DNA of 64,000 nucleotides from Ilyomonas limi (GCF_005233845.1 NZ_SZQL01000015.1:98068-162067), one strand, 5' to 3'; positions 33,762-42,353 are shown, counted from the stretch's first letter. The notes: generated by a model not told the origin, from the sequence alone. Translations and numbers: made by a program.

Positions 33762-34448
33762 ATGGGGATTTTACTACAGATTGCGGATACGGCTTCTAAA
33801 GCAATGACCGATGCAGCAGCAGCAACGCCCGACAAAATAACATTGGGCAGCCTGCTGGAAAAAGGAGGCTGGCTCATGTATCCGCTGTATATTTTACTTG
33901 CGGCTGCCATTTTTGTTTTTTTTGAGCGCTTGATCGCCGTGCGCAAGGCTTCGAAGATTGATACCAACTTCATGAATATCATACGTGATAATATTGTTTC
34001 GGGAAATGTGAGCGCTGCACGAAATCTCACAAAAAATACCGATAACCCGGTGGCACGCATGATAGACAAGGGCATTCAACGCATAGGCAAGCCGATTGAC
34101 ACCATTGAAAAAAGCATGGAAAATGTGGGTAAACTGGAGATGTATAAAATGGAGCGCAACCTGTCTATCCTATCGTTGATTGCCGGTATTGCGCCGCTCT
34201 TTGGCTTTTTAGGCACGATTGCAGGTATGATCCAGTTGTTTTACGAAATAAACAGCAAGGGCTTTGAACTAAATGCAATTGCCGGCGGTATTTATGTAAA
34301 AATGATTACGTCTGCTGCAGGTTTAATTATTGGTTTGGTAGCGTATGTGGGCTACAATTATTTATCTACTCAAATAGATAAAACAGCCAACCGCATGGAA
34401 GCCGCCAGCACCGAATTTCTGGATGTATTGCTGGAACCAACGAGATAG
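33762..34448 (+). CDS. exbB: MotA/TolQ/ExbB-family proton channel
   Basis: ExbB is the inner-membrane stator of the TonB system (or TolQ of Tol-Pal) that harvests the proton gradient. The 228-residue product has three membrane helices: the first at about 38-57 (YPLYILLAAAIFVFFERLI), then the conserved pair near 140-160 (LSLIAGIAPLFGFLGTIAGM) and 180-200. The short N-terminal stretch before helix 1 is rich in Ala/Thr. The open frame begins with a GTG at 33717, but the ATG at 33762 is chosen. The exbD partner follows after an unusual 129-bp spacer filled with repeat-like sequence. It may energise the SusC and TonB receptors in this window. Confidence 0.92.
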   Translation: MGILLQIADTASKAMTDAAAATPDKITLGSLLEKGGWLMYPLYILLAAAIFVFFERLIAVRKASKIDTNFMNIIRDNIVSGNVSAARNLTKNTDNPVARMIDKGIQRIGKPIDTIEKSMENVGKLEMYKMERNLSILSLIAGIAPLFGFLGTIAGMIQLFYEINSKGFELNAIAGGIYVKMITSAAGLIIGLVAYVGYNYLSTQIDKTANRMEAASTEFLDVLLEPTR

Positions 34449-34450
34449 GC

Positions 34451-34577
34451 AATGTACGATTTACGATGTGTGATGTACGATGTGAGTAATGGTTAAGTTA
34501 CATTATTTACTCACAACTCACACATTCACCATTGACAATTATCTGTCAACCGTCATCTATCAACTGTCAACTCAATA
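34451..34577. repeat. Low-complexity repeat block between exbB and exbD
   Basis: The spacer is made of recurring words, GTACGATTTACGATGTGTG and GTACGATGTGAG, then ATTGACAATTATCTGTCAAC and ATCTATCAACTGTCAACTC. It has the style of Bacteroidota intergenic repeats. A related block (ATTGACCATTCGCAATTCAC) is at about 21461. Confidence 0.7.
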
Positions 34578-34976
34578 ATGAATATACGCAAACGATTAAG
34601 AAACCATCCTGAAATGCACACCGGTGCATTGAACGATATATTGTTTATACTGCTGATGTTTTTTTTGATTGTATCTACGTTGGCAAACCCCAATGTAGTA
34701 AAAGTCAACAACCCCAAAGGCACAAAAGACACTAAATCGAAACAGAATATTGTAGTGTCTATCAATAAAGACCAGCAGGTATTTATTGGCCAGAAAGCAG
34801 TTGATATGAATCAATTAGATACTTTGCTGAAGCTGGAAGTGGCTAAAGCGCACTCGGTAACCGACACGCCTTCGGTAGTTATCAATGCCGATACTATTTC
34901 TTATTACGGCGAAGTATTTCGCATTATGCAAAGTGCCAAGCGCGCCGGTGCCAGAGTGGTGGCAAATGTGAAGTAA
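34578..34976 (+). CDS. exbD: ExbD/TolR-family biopolymer transport protein
   Basis: ExbD forms a dimer inside the ExbB pentamer and couples proton flow to TonB motion. The 132-residue product has one membrane helix at about 19-38 (LNDILFILLMFFLIVSTLA). The key channel aspartate D20 is in the family position at the start of the helix. A periplasmic domain follows, ending VFRIMQSAKRAGARVV. The length is normal. It overlaps nothing upstream and is followed within 8 bp by a small secreted protein gene, likely in the same transcript. Confidence 0.93.
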   Translation: MNIRKRLRNHPEMHTGALNDILFILLMFFLIVSTLANPNVVKVNNPKGTKDTKSKQNIVVSINKDQQVFIGQKAVDMNQLDTLLKLEVAKAHSVTDTPSVVINADTISYYGEVFRIMQSAKRAGARVVANVK

Positions 34977-34984
34977 CTTTGTGT

Positions 34985-35461
34985 ATGCACCTGATGATGC
35001 GAACTTTACTTTCTGTTGTGCTGTTTGCAACAAATGCTCCACTTTTTGCACAGCACATCAATGATTCGCTGCTCGCTAAAGTAGCACGGCGTTTTGAAGA
35101 AACACAGCATCTTTCGCTTCAGAAGATTATTCCACCAACTGCATTACAGGCGGGACAAATGCCTGAAGAAAGATTGCCCTGCTACCCGGGCAGGCAGGTA
35201 ACCGTAGTTGCGATATTTGATAAAAAACCCGTTGCGGCCTATGGGCGGATGCTTGTAATGAAGCGCATTACATCTACTACCCAATTTGATGAGCATCTTT
35301 TCCAACGAGCTGGCTATGATGAAACTTTTAAAGTGAATTATGTTTTGTTAAGCGTTTATTTTCCACCGGAAGCCACTTATAAAAATTGTAATACTATACT
35401 GCAGGTGTATGATAAAAAAGAGCCTTCCAACAAAGTGTGGCTGATCATACTAACTAAATAA
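34985..35461 (+). CDS. Small secreted protein of unknown function downstream of exbD
   Basis: I do not recognise a family. The 158-residue product has a signal peptide (cleaved near residue 22, PLFAQ) and a soluble domain of mixed alpha/beta character, with no second membrane helix and two cysteines. It begins 8 bp after exbD, so it is probably translated from the same mRNA and exported to the periplasm or outside. It is in the place where a tonB gene often stands, but it lacks the proline-rich stretch and C-terminal fold of TonB that I would expect. Its last 12 bases overlap prmC on the other strand. Confidence 0.65.
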   Translation: MHLMMRTLLSVVLFATNAPLFAQHINDSLLAKVARRFEETQHLSLQKIIPPTALQAGQMPEERLPCYPGRQVTVVAIFDKKPVAAYGRMLVMKRITSTTQFDEHLFQRAGYDETFKVNYVLLSVYFPPEATYKNCNTILQVYDKKEPSNKVWLIILTK

Positions 35462-36361
35462 GGCTGCTTTTATCATCCGCTCTTTGCCTTGCATATCTTT
35501 TCTTAGCTCGATATTTTTGTAGCCTTTTGCCGCCAGCATATCAATTATTTCTTTCCCATACGCTTCATTGATTTCAAAGAATAACAAGCCATTATTGTTT
35601 AAGTGCTGTAAGCCAAAAAAAACAATGGTTTCATAAAACAATAATGGTTTTTCATCAGGCACAAACAGCGCAGTATGCGGCTCATATTGCAGCACATTAT
35701 TGTGCATTCCGGTTGCTTCTTTTTTAGTAATGTATGGCGGATTGCTTACGATAATGTCAAATTGCCTAAGTTGATTCCAGGAAGTTGTATTTAATATATC
35801 CAATAAATGGAAATCTATAAGCGCTCCCTGCGTTGATGCATTTCTTTTTGCCACATCTAAAGCTTTTTCAGAAATATCCACGGCATCAACGGATGCAAAA
35901 GGTAAATGCTTTTTTAAAGCAATAGGAATGCAACCACTGCCCGTACCAATGTCAAGGATCGAAACCTGGTTCTTGTATCTTGCCCCTTGTTCCTTGTTCC
36001 TTATGTCTTGTATCTTGTTCCTTTCACTCTTTGCTTCCTGCATTATCCAATCAACAAGCTCTTCCGTTTCGGGGCGGGGAATTAATACATTTTCATCTAC
36101 ATACAAATTCATCCCATAAAACGGCGCTTCGTGCAAAATATATTGCAAGGGTTTTTGTTGCAGCAATTCATTAGTCATTATTCGAAAAGTTTGCGCCTGT
36201 TCATTTGTGAGTGGTTGATGTTTATTGATAAGCCTGCCCGTATTATCTAAACCGGTAATATGCGCTGTTACGGCAGCAGCAACAGCAGCAGCTTCGCGCT
36301 GATCGTAAATAGTTTGGAGTTGCTTGCGCAATTGTTCGTATGCCTGCTGAACGGTTGTCAT
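35450..36361 (-). CDS. prmC: Release factor glutamine methyltransferase PrmC with an unusual insertion
   Basis: PrmC methylates the glutamine of the GGQ loop in release factors RF1 and RF2. The 303-residue product has the N-terminal helical bundle, then IPRPETEELVDW (94-105), SAM-binding ILDIGTGSGCIPIAL (135-149) and the catalytic NPPY (207-210). Between LVDWIMQEA and ILDIG there is a charged run of about 22 residues (about 111-132, KSERNKIQDIRNKEQGARYK and so on) that is absent in E. coli PrmC. The DNA coding it is a low-complexity purine-rich repeat also found between genes here. The start is set at MTTVQQAYEQ; the open frame extends 68 codons upstream into the ribD promoter. It converges with the gene before it and diverges from ribD. 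Confidence 0.94.
   Translation of the reverse strand: MTTVQQAYEQLRKQLQTIYDQREAAAVAAAVTAHITGLDNTGRLINKHQPLTNEQAQTFRIMTNELLQQKPLQYILHEAPFYGMNLYVDENVLIPRPETEELVDWIMQEAKSERNKIQDIRNKEQGARYKNQVSILDIGTGSGCIPIALKKHLPFASVDAVDISEKALDVAKRNASTQGALIDFHLLDILNTTSWNQLRQFDIIVSNPPYITKKEATGMHNNVLQYEPHTALFVPDEKPLLFYETIVFFGLQHLNNNGLLFFEINEAYGKEIIDMLAAKGYKNIELRKDMQGKERMIKAALFS
35966..36031 (-). repeat. ACAAGATACAAGG-type low-complexity repeat inside prmC
   Basis: On the minus strand this segment strings together AACAAGATACAAGACATAAG, GAACAAGGAACAAGG and GCAAGATACAAG. The 13-mer AACAAGATACAAG is also present in the gap upstream of gnd (near 43909). Here the repeat is in frame and coding. Confidence 0.75.
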
Positions 36362-36408
36362 ACCACAATAATAGGCATTGATTGTACATTTGTCAAGATA
36401 CCACGAAT

Positions 36409-37461
36409 ATGCAGTTGAAAGCAGATGAATATTACATGCAGCGGTGTATAGACCTTGCCCAATTAGGTGCAGGCAATGTTGCCCCCAATCCAATGGTTGG
36501 TGCGGTGCTGGTGCACGAAGGGAAAATAATAGGCGAAGGCTACCATCAGCAATATGGCAAAGCACATGCAGAGGTGAATTGTATTAACAGTGTTAAGGAA
36601 GAAGACGCGCATTTGATACAACAGTCCACTATATATGTATCGCTGGAGCCTTGTGCGCATTGGGGTAAAACGCCGCCTTGCGCCAATTTAATTATTGATA
36701 AAAAAATAACGCGTGTAGTAGTTGGTTGCCGCGATCCTTTTGAAGCCGTGAATGGCAAAGGCATTGAAAAAATTACCGCAGCAGGCATTGATATTACAGT
36801 AAATGTACTGGAAGAAGAGTGCAAAAAATTAAACAAACGCTTTTTTACTTTTCATGCCAAAAAACGCCCATATATTATTCTAAAATGGGCGCAAACAGCC
36901 GATGGCAAAATGGCTGCTGCCGGCGAAGACCGGTTAAAAATAAGTAATGAAATAACGAACAGACTAGTGCACAAATGGCGCAGCGAAGAAGCTGCTATTT
37001 TGGTGGGAACCACTACTGCTTTGCTCGATAATCCGCAATTAAATAATCGTCTCTGGAGCGGGGCTTCACCTGTTCGTTTGGTATTGGATAAAGCATTGCG
37101 GTTACCGCCTTCCTTACACCTTTTTGACCAGCAAATAAAAACAGTAGTGCTGAATATGATAGAGCAAAAAGAAGAAGAGAACCTGGTGTATTTTAAAATG
37201 GATACTGCACAAAGTATGGCAGATTCCATTTGCAAAGCGTGCTATGCTTTAAACATACAAAGTGTACTAATAGAAGGCGGTGCGCAACTGCTGCAAACCT
37301 TTATACAGCACGACTTGTGGGATGAAGCACGCATCATCACTAATCAACGATTGTATGTTGGTCGTGGATTATACGCACCTGCATTAATGAACCATCGTTT
37401 GGAAACTTCGGAACAATTGGGCGAAGACAGGATTGATTACTTCAGCAATACCAATAATTAA
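36409..37461 (+). CDS. ribD: Bifunctional riboflavin biosynthesis deaminase/reductase
   Basis: RibD deaminates the pyrimidine product of GTP cyclohydrolase II and then reduces its ribosyl group. The 350-residue product has the zinc deaminase domain with HAEV (53-56) and PCAHWGKTPPC (81-91) holding the zinc ligands H53, C82 and C91. The reductase domain begins near residue 150 (ILKWAQTADGKMA) and includes SVLIEGGAQL. A TTG codon starts the open frame at 36382; the ATG at 36409 is preferred. Its stop codon overlaps the start of the next gene in TAATG, a sign of translational coupling. Confidence 0.96.
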   Translation: MQLKADEYYMQRCIDLAQLGAGNVAPNPMVGAVLVHEGKIIGEGYHQQYGKAHAEVNCINSVKEEDAHLIQQSTIYVSLEPCAHWGKTPPCANLIIDKKITRVVVGCRDPFEAVNGKGIEKITAAGIDITVNVLEEECKKLNKRFFTFHAKKRPYIILKWAQTADGKMAAAGEDRLKISNEITNRLVHKWRSEEAAILVGTTTALLDNPQLNNRLWSGASPVRLVLDKALRLPPSLHLFDQQIKTVVLNMIEQKEEENLVYFKMDTAQSMADSICKACYALNIQSVLIEGGAQLLQTFIQHDLWDEARIITNQRLYVGRGLYAPALMNHRLETSEQLGEDRIDYFSNTNN

Positions 37462-38066
37462 TGGCAGCACAGGAATTTTTTTATACGATAGAACAAGTTG
37501 CTTTTGCAGAATTTAAAGACCGTGGCAGCCGCTTTATGGCGTATGCTTTCCCTATGCAAACGACAGAGGATTTTAAAAAGCAGTTGCAGGCATTGAAAAA
37601 AGAACATCCTAAAGCAGCGCATCATTGTTTTGCATACAGAATCGGGGTGGACGGCAACAGCTTCCGGGTAAGCGATGATGGCGAGCCATCGGGCACTGCG
37701 GGGCGACCAATATTAGGGCAGATTGATAGTAAAAACATTACCAATGCCGGCGTAGTGGTAGTGCGTTATTTTGGCGGCACATTGCTGGGTGTACCGGGGC
37801 TGATAAATGCTTATAAAACTGCAACGGTATTGGCACTGCAATTGGTGCCCGCTGTGCGCAAGCCGGTGCTCATAAGCTATCGCCTGCAGTTTGATTATAC
37901 GCTGATGAATGATGTTATGCTTATAATAAAACAATGCCAATGCCTTATTGAGCAGCAGGAAATAAGTATGTTTTGCAGGATGCAAATAGGTGTGCCTGTA
38001 GCAAGGACGGAAGAAGTGCTGCATAAGCTACAGGACCTGCAGGGTGTAGAAATGGATAAAATATAA
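37461..38066 (+). CDS. YigZ/IMPACT-family protein
   Basis: The 201-residue protein belongs to the UPF0029/IMPACT family. The signature is clear: RVSDDGEPSGTAGRPIL (69-85) and VVVRYFGGTLLG (99-110), with a small C-terminal domain of about 60 residues. Biochemical function in bacteria is not settled; the fold suggests nucleic-acid or ribosome-related binding. It shares one base with the ribD stop codon (TAATG), so it is translated with ribD. Confidence 0.9.
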   Translation: MAAQEFFYTIEQVAFAEFKDRGSRFMAYAFPMQTTEDFKKQLQALKKEHPKAAHHCFAYRIGVDGNSFRVSDDGEPSGTAGRPILGQIDSKNITNAGVVVVRYFGGTLLGVPGLINAYKTATVLALQLVPAVRKPVLISYRLQFDYTLMNDVMLIIKQCQCLIEQQEISMFCRMQIGVPVARTEEVLHKLQDLQGVEMDKI

Positions 38067-38134
38067 AGAGTAGTTGTTTCTAATCAATTCGTAACATTAC
38101 TTGTTTAATTTCAGTAGCAAACACAAACTTCCAA

Positions 38135-38800
38135 ATGAATCCTAAACGTACTTTATCCCATACCCTACTTCTATTACTAATTGCCGTATGTGCGTGGCTG
38201 GGTGTAATACTGCAGTTCGCAACGTATATTCCTGCATGGATGAAGGAAGGAAAAACATTAAGTACATCGCTCGTACTGTTCTTTAGTTTTTTTACTATTC
38301 TTACCAATCTGATAGTTGCAATAGCCACAACATATACCTTGTTGCTGCCACATACAAAATCTGGAAGATTTTGTGCAAAGCCTGCCACAATTACGGCTAT
38401 TACTTTATACATCATTGTTGTGGGGCTGGTGTACAATATTATATTGCGCTCTTTGTACCACCCACAGGGCTGGGGAAAAGTTGCGGATGAAATAGTGCAT
38501 AGCGCTGTGCCTTTGCTGTATGTTATTTACTGGCTCACCTTTGCAACAAAAGGCAGCATACAATGGAAGCACGCAATCAGTTGGCTGATTTATCTCATGC
38601 TTTATCTTGCTTATACTTTAGTGCATGGCGCTGCTTCCGGCTATTATCCATATCCTTTTATGGATGTCAATAAAATTGGTTATACTGGCTTTTGGCTGAA
38701 TAGTTTTTACTTGTCGCTCCTGTTTTTGTTTTTGAGTTTTGTATTGATTGGGATTGATAAATATTGGAGCAGGAAAAATAAAAAACCTATTCCTGCGTAA
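38135..38800 (+). CDS. Pr6Pr-family integral membrane protein
   Basis: The 221-residue protein has about six membrane helices and matches the Pr6Pr (FAR-17a/AIG1-like) family. Typical stretches are LGVILQFATYI, FFSFFTILTNLIVAIAT, a histidine pair region VADEIVHSAVPLLYVIYW and the C-terminal GIDKYW. Related eukaryotic FAR-17a/AIG1 proteins include lipid-modifying enzymes; the bacterial role is unknown. It may be co-transcribed with ribD and the YigZ gene, and its end overlaps pgl by 14 bp on the other strand. Confidence 0.8.
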   Translation: MNPKRTLSHTLLLLLIAVCAWLGVILQFATYIPAWMKEGKTLSTSLVLFFSFFTILTNLIVAIATTYTLLLPHTKSGRFCAKPATITAITLYIIVVGLVYNIILRSLYHPQGWGKVADEIVHSAVPLLYVIYWLTFATKGSIQWKHAISWLIYLMLYLAYTLVHGAASGYYPYPFMDVNKIGYTGFWLNSFYLSLLFLFLSFVLIGIDKYWSRKNKKPIPA

Positions 38801-39554
38801 GGCTGCTCGCTGCTGCTTCATCCACAAACCAATGCAGCTCGCCTTTGGGTTTGATGATTTGTGATGGATACACATTAGGATTATATGGTCCTTCCAATAC
38901 TTCTTTTAATGCTTTTGCCTTATTAATACCGCTTACCAAAAACATAACGCAAGCAGCATGATTGGCTACCGGGTGCGTAAGCGTAACGCGGTACATTGCC
39001 TGCTCATCCAGATAAAAAGCATTTACCCATTTATCTACAACATGTATTACCGGCTTACCGGGAAAAAGGGACAAGGTATGCCCATCGTCGCCCATACCAA
39101 GAATGATAAGGTCAAACGTGGTGTGCGGTGTGTTGTCGGGCACATCGTCATTATGGTGTGTGTGCACCAATGGAAAATAATTGTGTAAAATTTTTTCGTA
39201 CGCCTGTGCAGATTCATCGGGTGTAATGTTTTCGGTTTGCATAATATGAATATGCTCTCTTAGCACCGGCACTTTATCAAGCAAAGTTTCAAAAGCCATC
39301 TTTGCGTTGTTGCGTGCATCATTAAAAGGTACAAAGCGTTCATCGCCCCAAAACACATGCACTTTGCTCCAGTTAATTTTGTTTTTATATGCAGCACTTG
39401 CCAGTAACTCGTGCAATGCCTTGGGCGTGCTGCCACCCGATAAAGCAAGGGTAAAACGAGGCTGTTTTTGCAACGTATCATTTATGTGTTCTACAATAAG
39501 ATCGGCAGCCTGTGTACTCAGGTCGGTGGTATCTTTAGCGATGTGTAATTGCAT
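38787..39554 (-). CDS. pgl: 6-phosphogluconolactonase
   Basis: Pgl hydrolyses 6-phosphogluconolactone, the second step of the oxidative pentose-phosphate pathway. The 255-residue product has the family motifs LALSGGSTPKAL (36-47), KVHVFWGDERFVP (64-76) and LGMGDDGHTLSLFPG, the NagB-like fold. It is the last of the minus-strand cluster gnd, zwf, membrane protein, pgl. It ends inside the last codons of the convergent Pr6Pr gene. Confidence 0.95.
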   Translation of the reverse strand: MQLHIAKDTTDLSTQAADLIVEHINDTLQKQPRFTLALSGGSTPKALHELLASAAYKNKINWSKVHVFWGDERFVPFNDARNNAKMAFETLLDKVPVLREHIHIMQTENITPDESAQAYEKILHNYFPLVHTHHNDDVPDNTPHTTFDLIILGMGDDGHTLSLFPGKPVIHVVDKWVNAFYLDEQAMYRVTLTHPVANHAACVMFLVSGINKAKALKEVLEGPYNPNVYPSQIIKPKGELHWFVDEAAASSLTQE

Positions 39555-39576
39555 AGGAAAGTATAAATATAAAGTA

Positions 39577-40104
39577 TTATAAAGTAGGGTTTTCTTCCGT
39601 AAGCAAGTTGTCTAATAACACGTCATCTTCCAAATCTCTTTTTACATGTGTTAAAAAAACAATGAGCAAAATGGCTACGAAATTAAAGCTCAACTGCACC
39701 ACCTGCGTTTGGGTAAATGCCTTTAACTGCCAGGTAGAAATAATGCCAAAATCAATTAGTAAGCGGTAAGAATAAGTAAGATCAATACCTAATGAAAAAT
39801 AAGCACCGGATATATACGTGTAAGCAAAGCCACCTATTGCAAACTGAACAATTTGCAGGTACTGATTGATAAGCGAACATTGAACACCGGCAGTATATTG
39901 ATTCCACAACAACCACCCACTAACCAACGAAAAAATATATAATCCGAAGGCAATTGTAAAGAGAAAAATAATAAACGGAGTGAATGTTGGAAATTGTATA
40001 ACAATCCAGGTGGTAGTGATTAACCCCAGCAGCCCGCCAATAATCTGGTAGATAGCCAAAGCCTTCAGCTTTTTGATGATGCCTTTGGGTAAATGGTTAA
40101 TCAT
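39577..40104 (-). CDS. Integral membrane protein of unknown function between zwf and pgl
   Basis: I do not recognise a family. The 175-residue product (start at MINHLPKGIIKK) has four hydrophobic segments: about 14-35, 42-65, 75-95 and 130-150. A charged C-terminal tail (HVKRDLEDDVLLDNLLTEE) follows. A start 46 codons earlier is open but adds an unlikely N-terminus. It lies 22 bp upstream of pgl in the same direction, so it is probably co-transcribed with the pentose-phosphate genes. Nothing in the sequence shows a role in that pathway. Confidence 0.65.
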   Translation of the reverse strand: MINHLPKGIIKKLKALAIYQIIGGLLGLITTTWIVIQFPTFTPFIIFLFTIAFGLYIFSLVSGWLLWNQYTAGVQCSLINQYLQIVQFAIGGFAYTYISGAYFSLGIDLTYSYRLLIDFGIISTWQLKAFTQTQVVQLSFNFVAILLIVFLTHVKRDLEDDVLLDNLLTEENPTL

Positions 40105-40257
40105 ACTGCATGTGAAAATACTACCTGCTTTTGTGTATATTATCACATTCTCAACAGGAAAATATTTACTCGAATATACTACTTCTATTGCACCCTGTTC
40201 GTTATTTGCATGAAGCAAAAAACAGTTGTATAAGGTGCACAATGTTAAGCCTTCTTG

Positions 40258-40281
40258 CCCCTCTCCACGCGTGGAGAGGGG
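40258..40281. repeat. Perfect GC-rich palindrome just after zwf
   Basis: A 24-bp perfect palindrome (half-site CCCCTCTCCACG) ends 13 bp before the zwf stop codon on the plus map, that is, just downstream of zwf. Palindromes of this style recur between genes in this phylum. It could act as a terminator or mRNA-end hairpin, though it has no T-run. Confidence 0.8.
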
Positions 40282-40293
40282 GTTAAGTGAGGG

Positions 40294-41802
40294 CTATTTT
40301 TTAGGAGGTAATGTTATCCAGTTTTTACCATCGCGGGCTATTAAAGCTTCGGCGTCTTCGGGGCCCCAGCTATCCGGCGCATAATTGGGAAAAGAGGATG
40401 GCGCGCGCGCTTCCCACGCTTCTATAATAGGCATTACGGCACGCCAGCTTGCTTCTACCTGGTCGGCACGGAGGAATTGCGTGGCATTGCCTTCCATCGC
40501 ATCCAGCAGTAAAGTTTCGTAAGCTTCAGGCTGGTCTTTGCTGTCCGAACCATAACTAAACACCATATCTACCGGAACGAGCATCATGGTTTGTCCAGGG
40601 CGTTTTGCCTGAAAACGCAGGCGTATATCCATCTCTGGCTGTATGCTGATGGTAAGGCGATTACGGCGCCAGGTTTCGGTAGCTTCCTCCGGAAAAGCAT
40701 AGTGCGGCGCCGGCTTAAACAAAATATTAATTGCTGTAGATTTTTGATGCAGATATTTTCCGGTGCGTACATAAAAAGGTACATCCTGCCAGCGCCAGTT
40801 ATCTATATAAAACTTAACCGCGGCAAAGGTTTCCACCGGCGACTCCGGATCTACATTTTTTTCTTCGCGGTAGCTTTTTACTTGCTCCCCTTTCATCCAT
40901 CCTTCGCTGTACTGGCCGCGTACTGCATATTGATTTACTTCATTTTTATCAATCTCCCGGATGGCATTCAGTACATCTACTTTCTTGTTTCTTATTTCAT
41001 TTGCATTAAACGATACCGGTGGTTCCATAGCTACCATGCACAGCAATTGGAGTATGTGGTTTTGCACCATATCGCGCAACGCACCGCTTTGCTCATAATA
41101 GCCACCACGATCTTCTACACCTACTGTTTCGGCAGCCGTTATCTGCACATGATCTATGTATTTATTATTCCACAACGGCTCCAGCAGTGCATTGGCAAAG
41201 CGAAGGGCCAGAATATTTTGCACAGTTTCTTTGCCAAGGTAATGATCTATGCGGTAAATCTGGTCTTCGTTGAACATGCTGTTGAGTAGTGTATTCAGCT
41301 CCGTGGCACTTTTCAAATCATGTCCAAAAGGCTTTTCTACAATAATACGTGTGGAGTCGGCAGGTAAGTTTAAGTCGGCTATTTTTTTGGCAATATCGGG
41401 CACTAATTGAGGCGCCACCGCCATATAAAACAGCACATTGACATCGGTGCCCCACTCCTCTTTTCTCTGGTTGATGAAGGCTTCAATCTTGTCGTAGCCT
41501 GCGTCTTTCTCGGCATCCATTTGTATGTAGTGGTTGTGCTGAGAAAACTCCTGCCATTTGCCATCACCACCTTCCTTACGGCGCGAAAACTCTCTGATGC
41601 CTTGCAGCAAATGTTCGTTGTATTTGTCATCGGTGTAAGGACTACGTCCCATGCCGGCAATAGCAAATTCGCCGGGCATTAAGCCATCGAGATAAAGGTT
41701 GAATAAGGCGGGTGTGAGCTTGCGGTTGTTTAAATCGCCACTGCCGCCGAAAATGAAAATTATTGTATTCGGCGGACGTTTTGTATTGTTGTTTGTTGGC
41801 AT
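40294..41802 (-). CDS. zwf: Glucose-6-phosphate dehydrogenase
   Basis: Zwf oxidises glucose 6-phosphate to 6-phosphogluconolactone with NADP. The 502-residue product has the coenzyme motif [12 protein letters not shown] (18-29), EKPFG (156-160) and the active-site signature RIDHYLGKE (184-192), with length typical for the family. It is part of the minus-strand pentose-phosphate cluster. The gap to gnd holds a dead toxin-antitoxin pair, and a palindrome lies just after its stop. Confidence 0.97.
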   Translation of the reverse strand: MPTNNNTKRPPNTIIFIFGGSGDLNNRKLTPALFNLYLDGLMPGEFAIAGMGRSPYTDDKYNEHLLQGIREFSRRKEGGDGKWQEFSQHNHYIQMDAEKDAGYDKIEAFINQRKEEWGTDVNVLFYMAVAPQLVPDIAKKIADLNLPADSTRIIVEKPFGHDLKSATELNTLLNSMFNEDQIYRIDHYLGKETVQNILALRFANALLEPLWNNKYIDHVQITAAETVGVEDRGGYYEQSGALRDMVQNHILQLLCMVAMEPPVSFNANEIRNKKVDVLNAIREIDKNEVNQYAVRGQYSEGWMKGEQVKSYREEKNVDPESPVETFAAVKFYIDNWRWQDVPFYVRTGKYLHQKSTAINILFKPAPHYAFPEEATETWRRNRLTISIQPEMDIRLRFQAKRPGQTMMLVPVDMVFSYGSDSKDQPEAYETLLLDAMEGNATQFLRADQVEASWRAVMPIIEAWEARAPSSFPNYAPDSWGPEDAEALIARDGKNWITLPPKK

Positions 41803-41881
41803 AATAAAATGTGTACTTGATAAAGTAATGTATGGTGTGTATTTTAATTCTTTATGCGATAAGATAATGTAGGAGCTTAAT

Positions 41882-42135
41882 TATTTTTTATAATTTCTCT
41901 TAAGCAAATAAATGTTAATGCTGTTGCCTTTTATTTCATAAATCATGCTATCCATGTTTGTGATTCTGCGCGAACATTTGCCTGTCAGTTCTTATTTTAA
42001 AGGTTCCGGTTTACCAATACCTTTAAAGGGTGTTCTTTGAACAGATTCAACCAGGTCGTGAATGCGTTGAATCACTTTCTTGTTGCCATTACTTTCCCAT
42101 TCATCCAAACCTGCTTTGGCGGCAGGTGTCAGCAT
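41882..42135 (-). pseudogene. Txe/YoeB-type toxin pseudogene (nonsense plus frameshift)
   Basis: Reading from ATG at 42135 gives MLTPAAKAGLDEWESNGNKK and TPFKGIGKPEPLK, then an in-frame TAA at about 41994-41992 where YoeB-family toxins usually have a Tyr or His. In-frame reading goes on with ELTGKCSRRITNMDSMI, and after a 1-nt loss near 41940 with YEIKGNSINIYLLKRNYKK and a final stop. The restored protein would be about 84 residues, normal for YoeB, an mRNA-cutting toxin. KPEPLK, the SRR triplet and IYE are the family hallmarks. The two lesions make it dead. Its start overlaps the antitoxin stop (TAATG). Confidence 0.85.
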
Positions 42136-42325
42136 TATTTCCATATATCATCAAGGCTGATTTTTACATACTTGTTTTGTTGTAAGTCTTTCTCGCCTTG
42201 TTTCACTTTTGCAACTATCTCAGGATTATAAGTGCTTTTTTCGAAATCCATTTTTAAAGCTTTCAAAACAGCCTTAATGCCTTCAGCTTCTCCTCACTAT
42301 CTGCACGAACTAATAATGTTTCCAT
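42135..42325 (-). pseudogene. Antitoxin pseudogene (DUF2683-like), frameshifted
   Basis: From ATG at 42325 the frame reads METLLVRADSEEKLKA. After a 1-nt deletion it continues in another frame as IKAVLKALKMDFEKSTYNPE, with KISLDDIWK and stop at the end, the standard finish of Bacteroidota YoeB antitoxins. The 191-nt length is one short of 64 codons, which agrees with a single-base loss. It lies directly upstream of the broken toxin gene. Confidence 0.82.
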
Positions 42326-42353
42326 ATTCACTGCATTAAATTGTAAGAAATTT

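Noticed and set aside
34451..34577. CRISPR-like short repeats
   Set aside because: The words are imperfect, uneven in length and have no regular spacers, and no cas genes are in the window. They fit low-complexity intergenic repeats.
40591..41289. 232-codon open frame antisense to zwf
   Set aside because: It lies wholly inside zwf on the other strand, and its translation is rich in Tyr, Ile, His and Cys runs typical of antisense frames. zwf is full length with all motifs.
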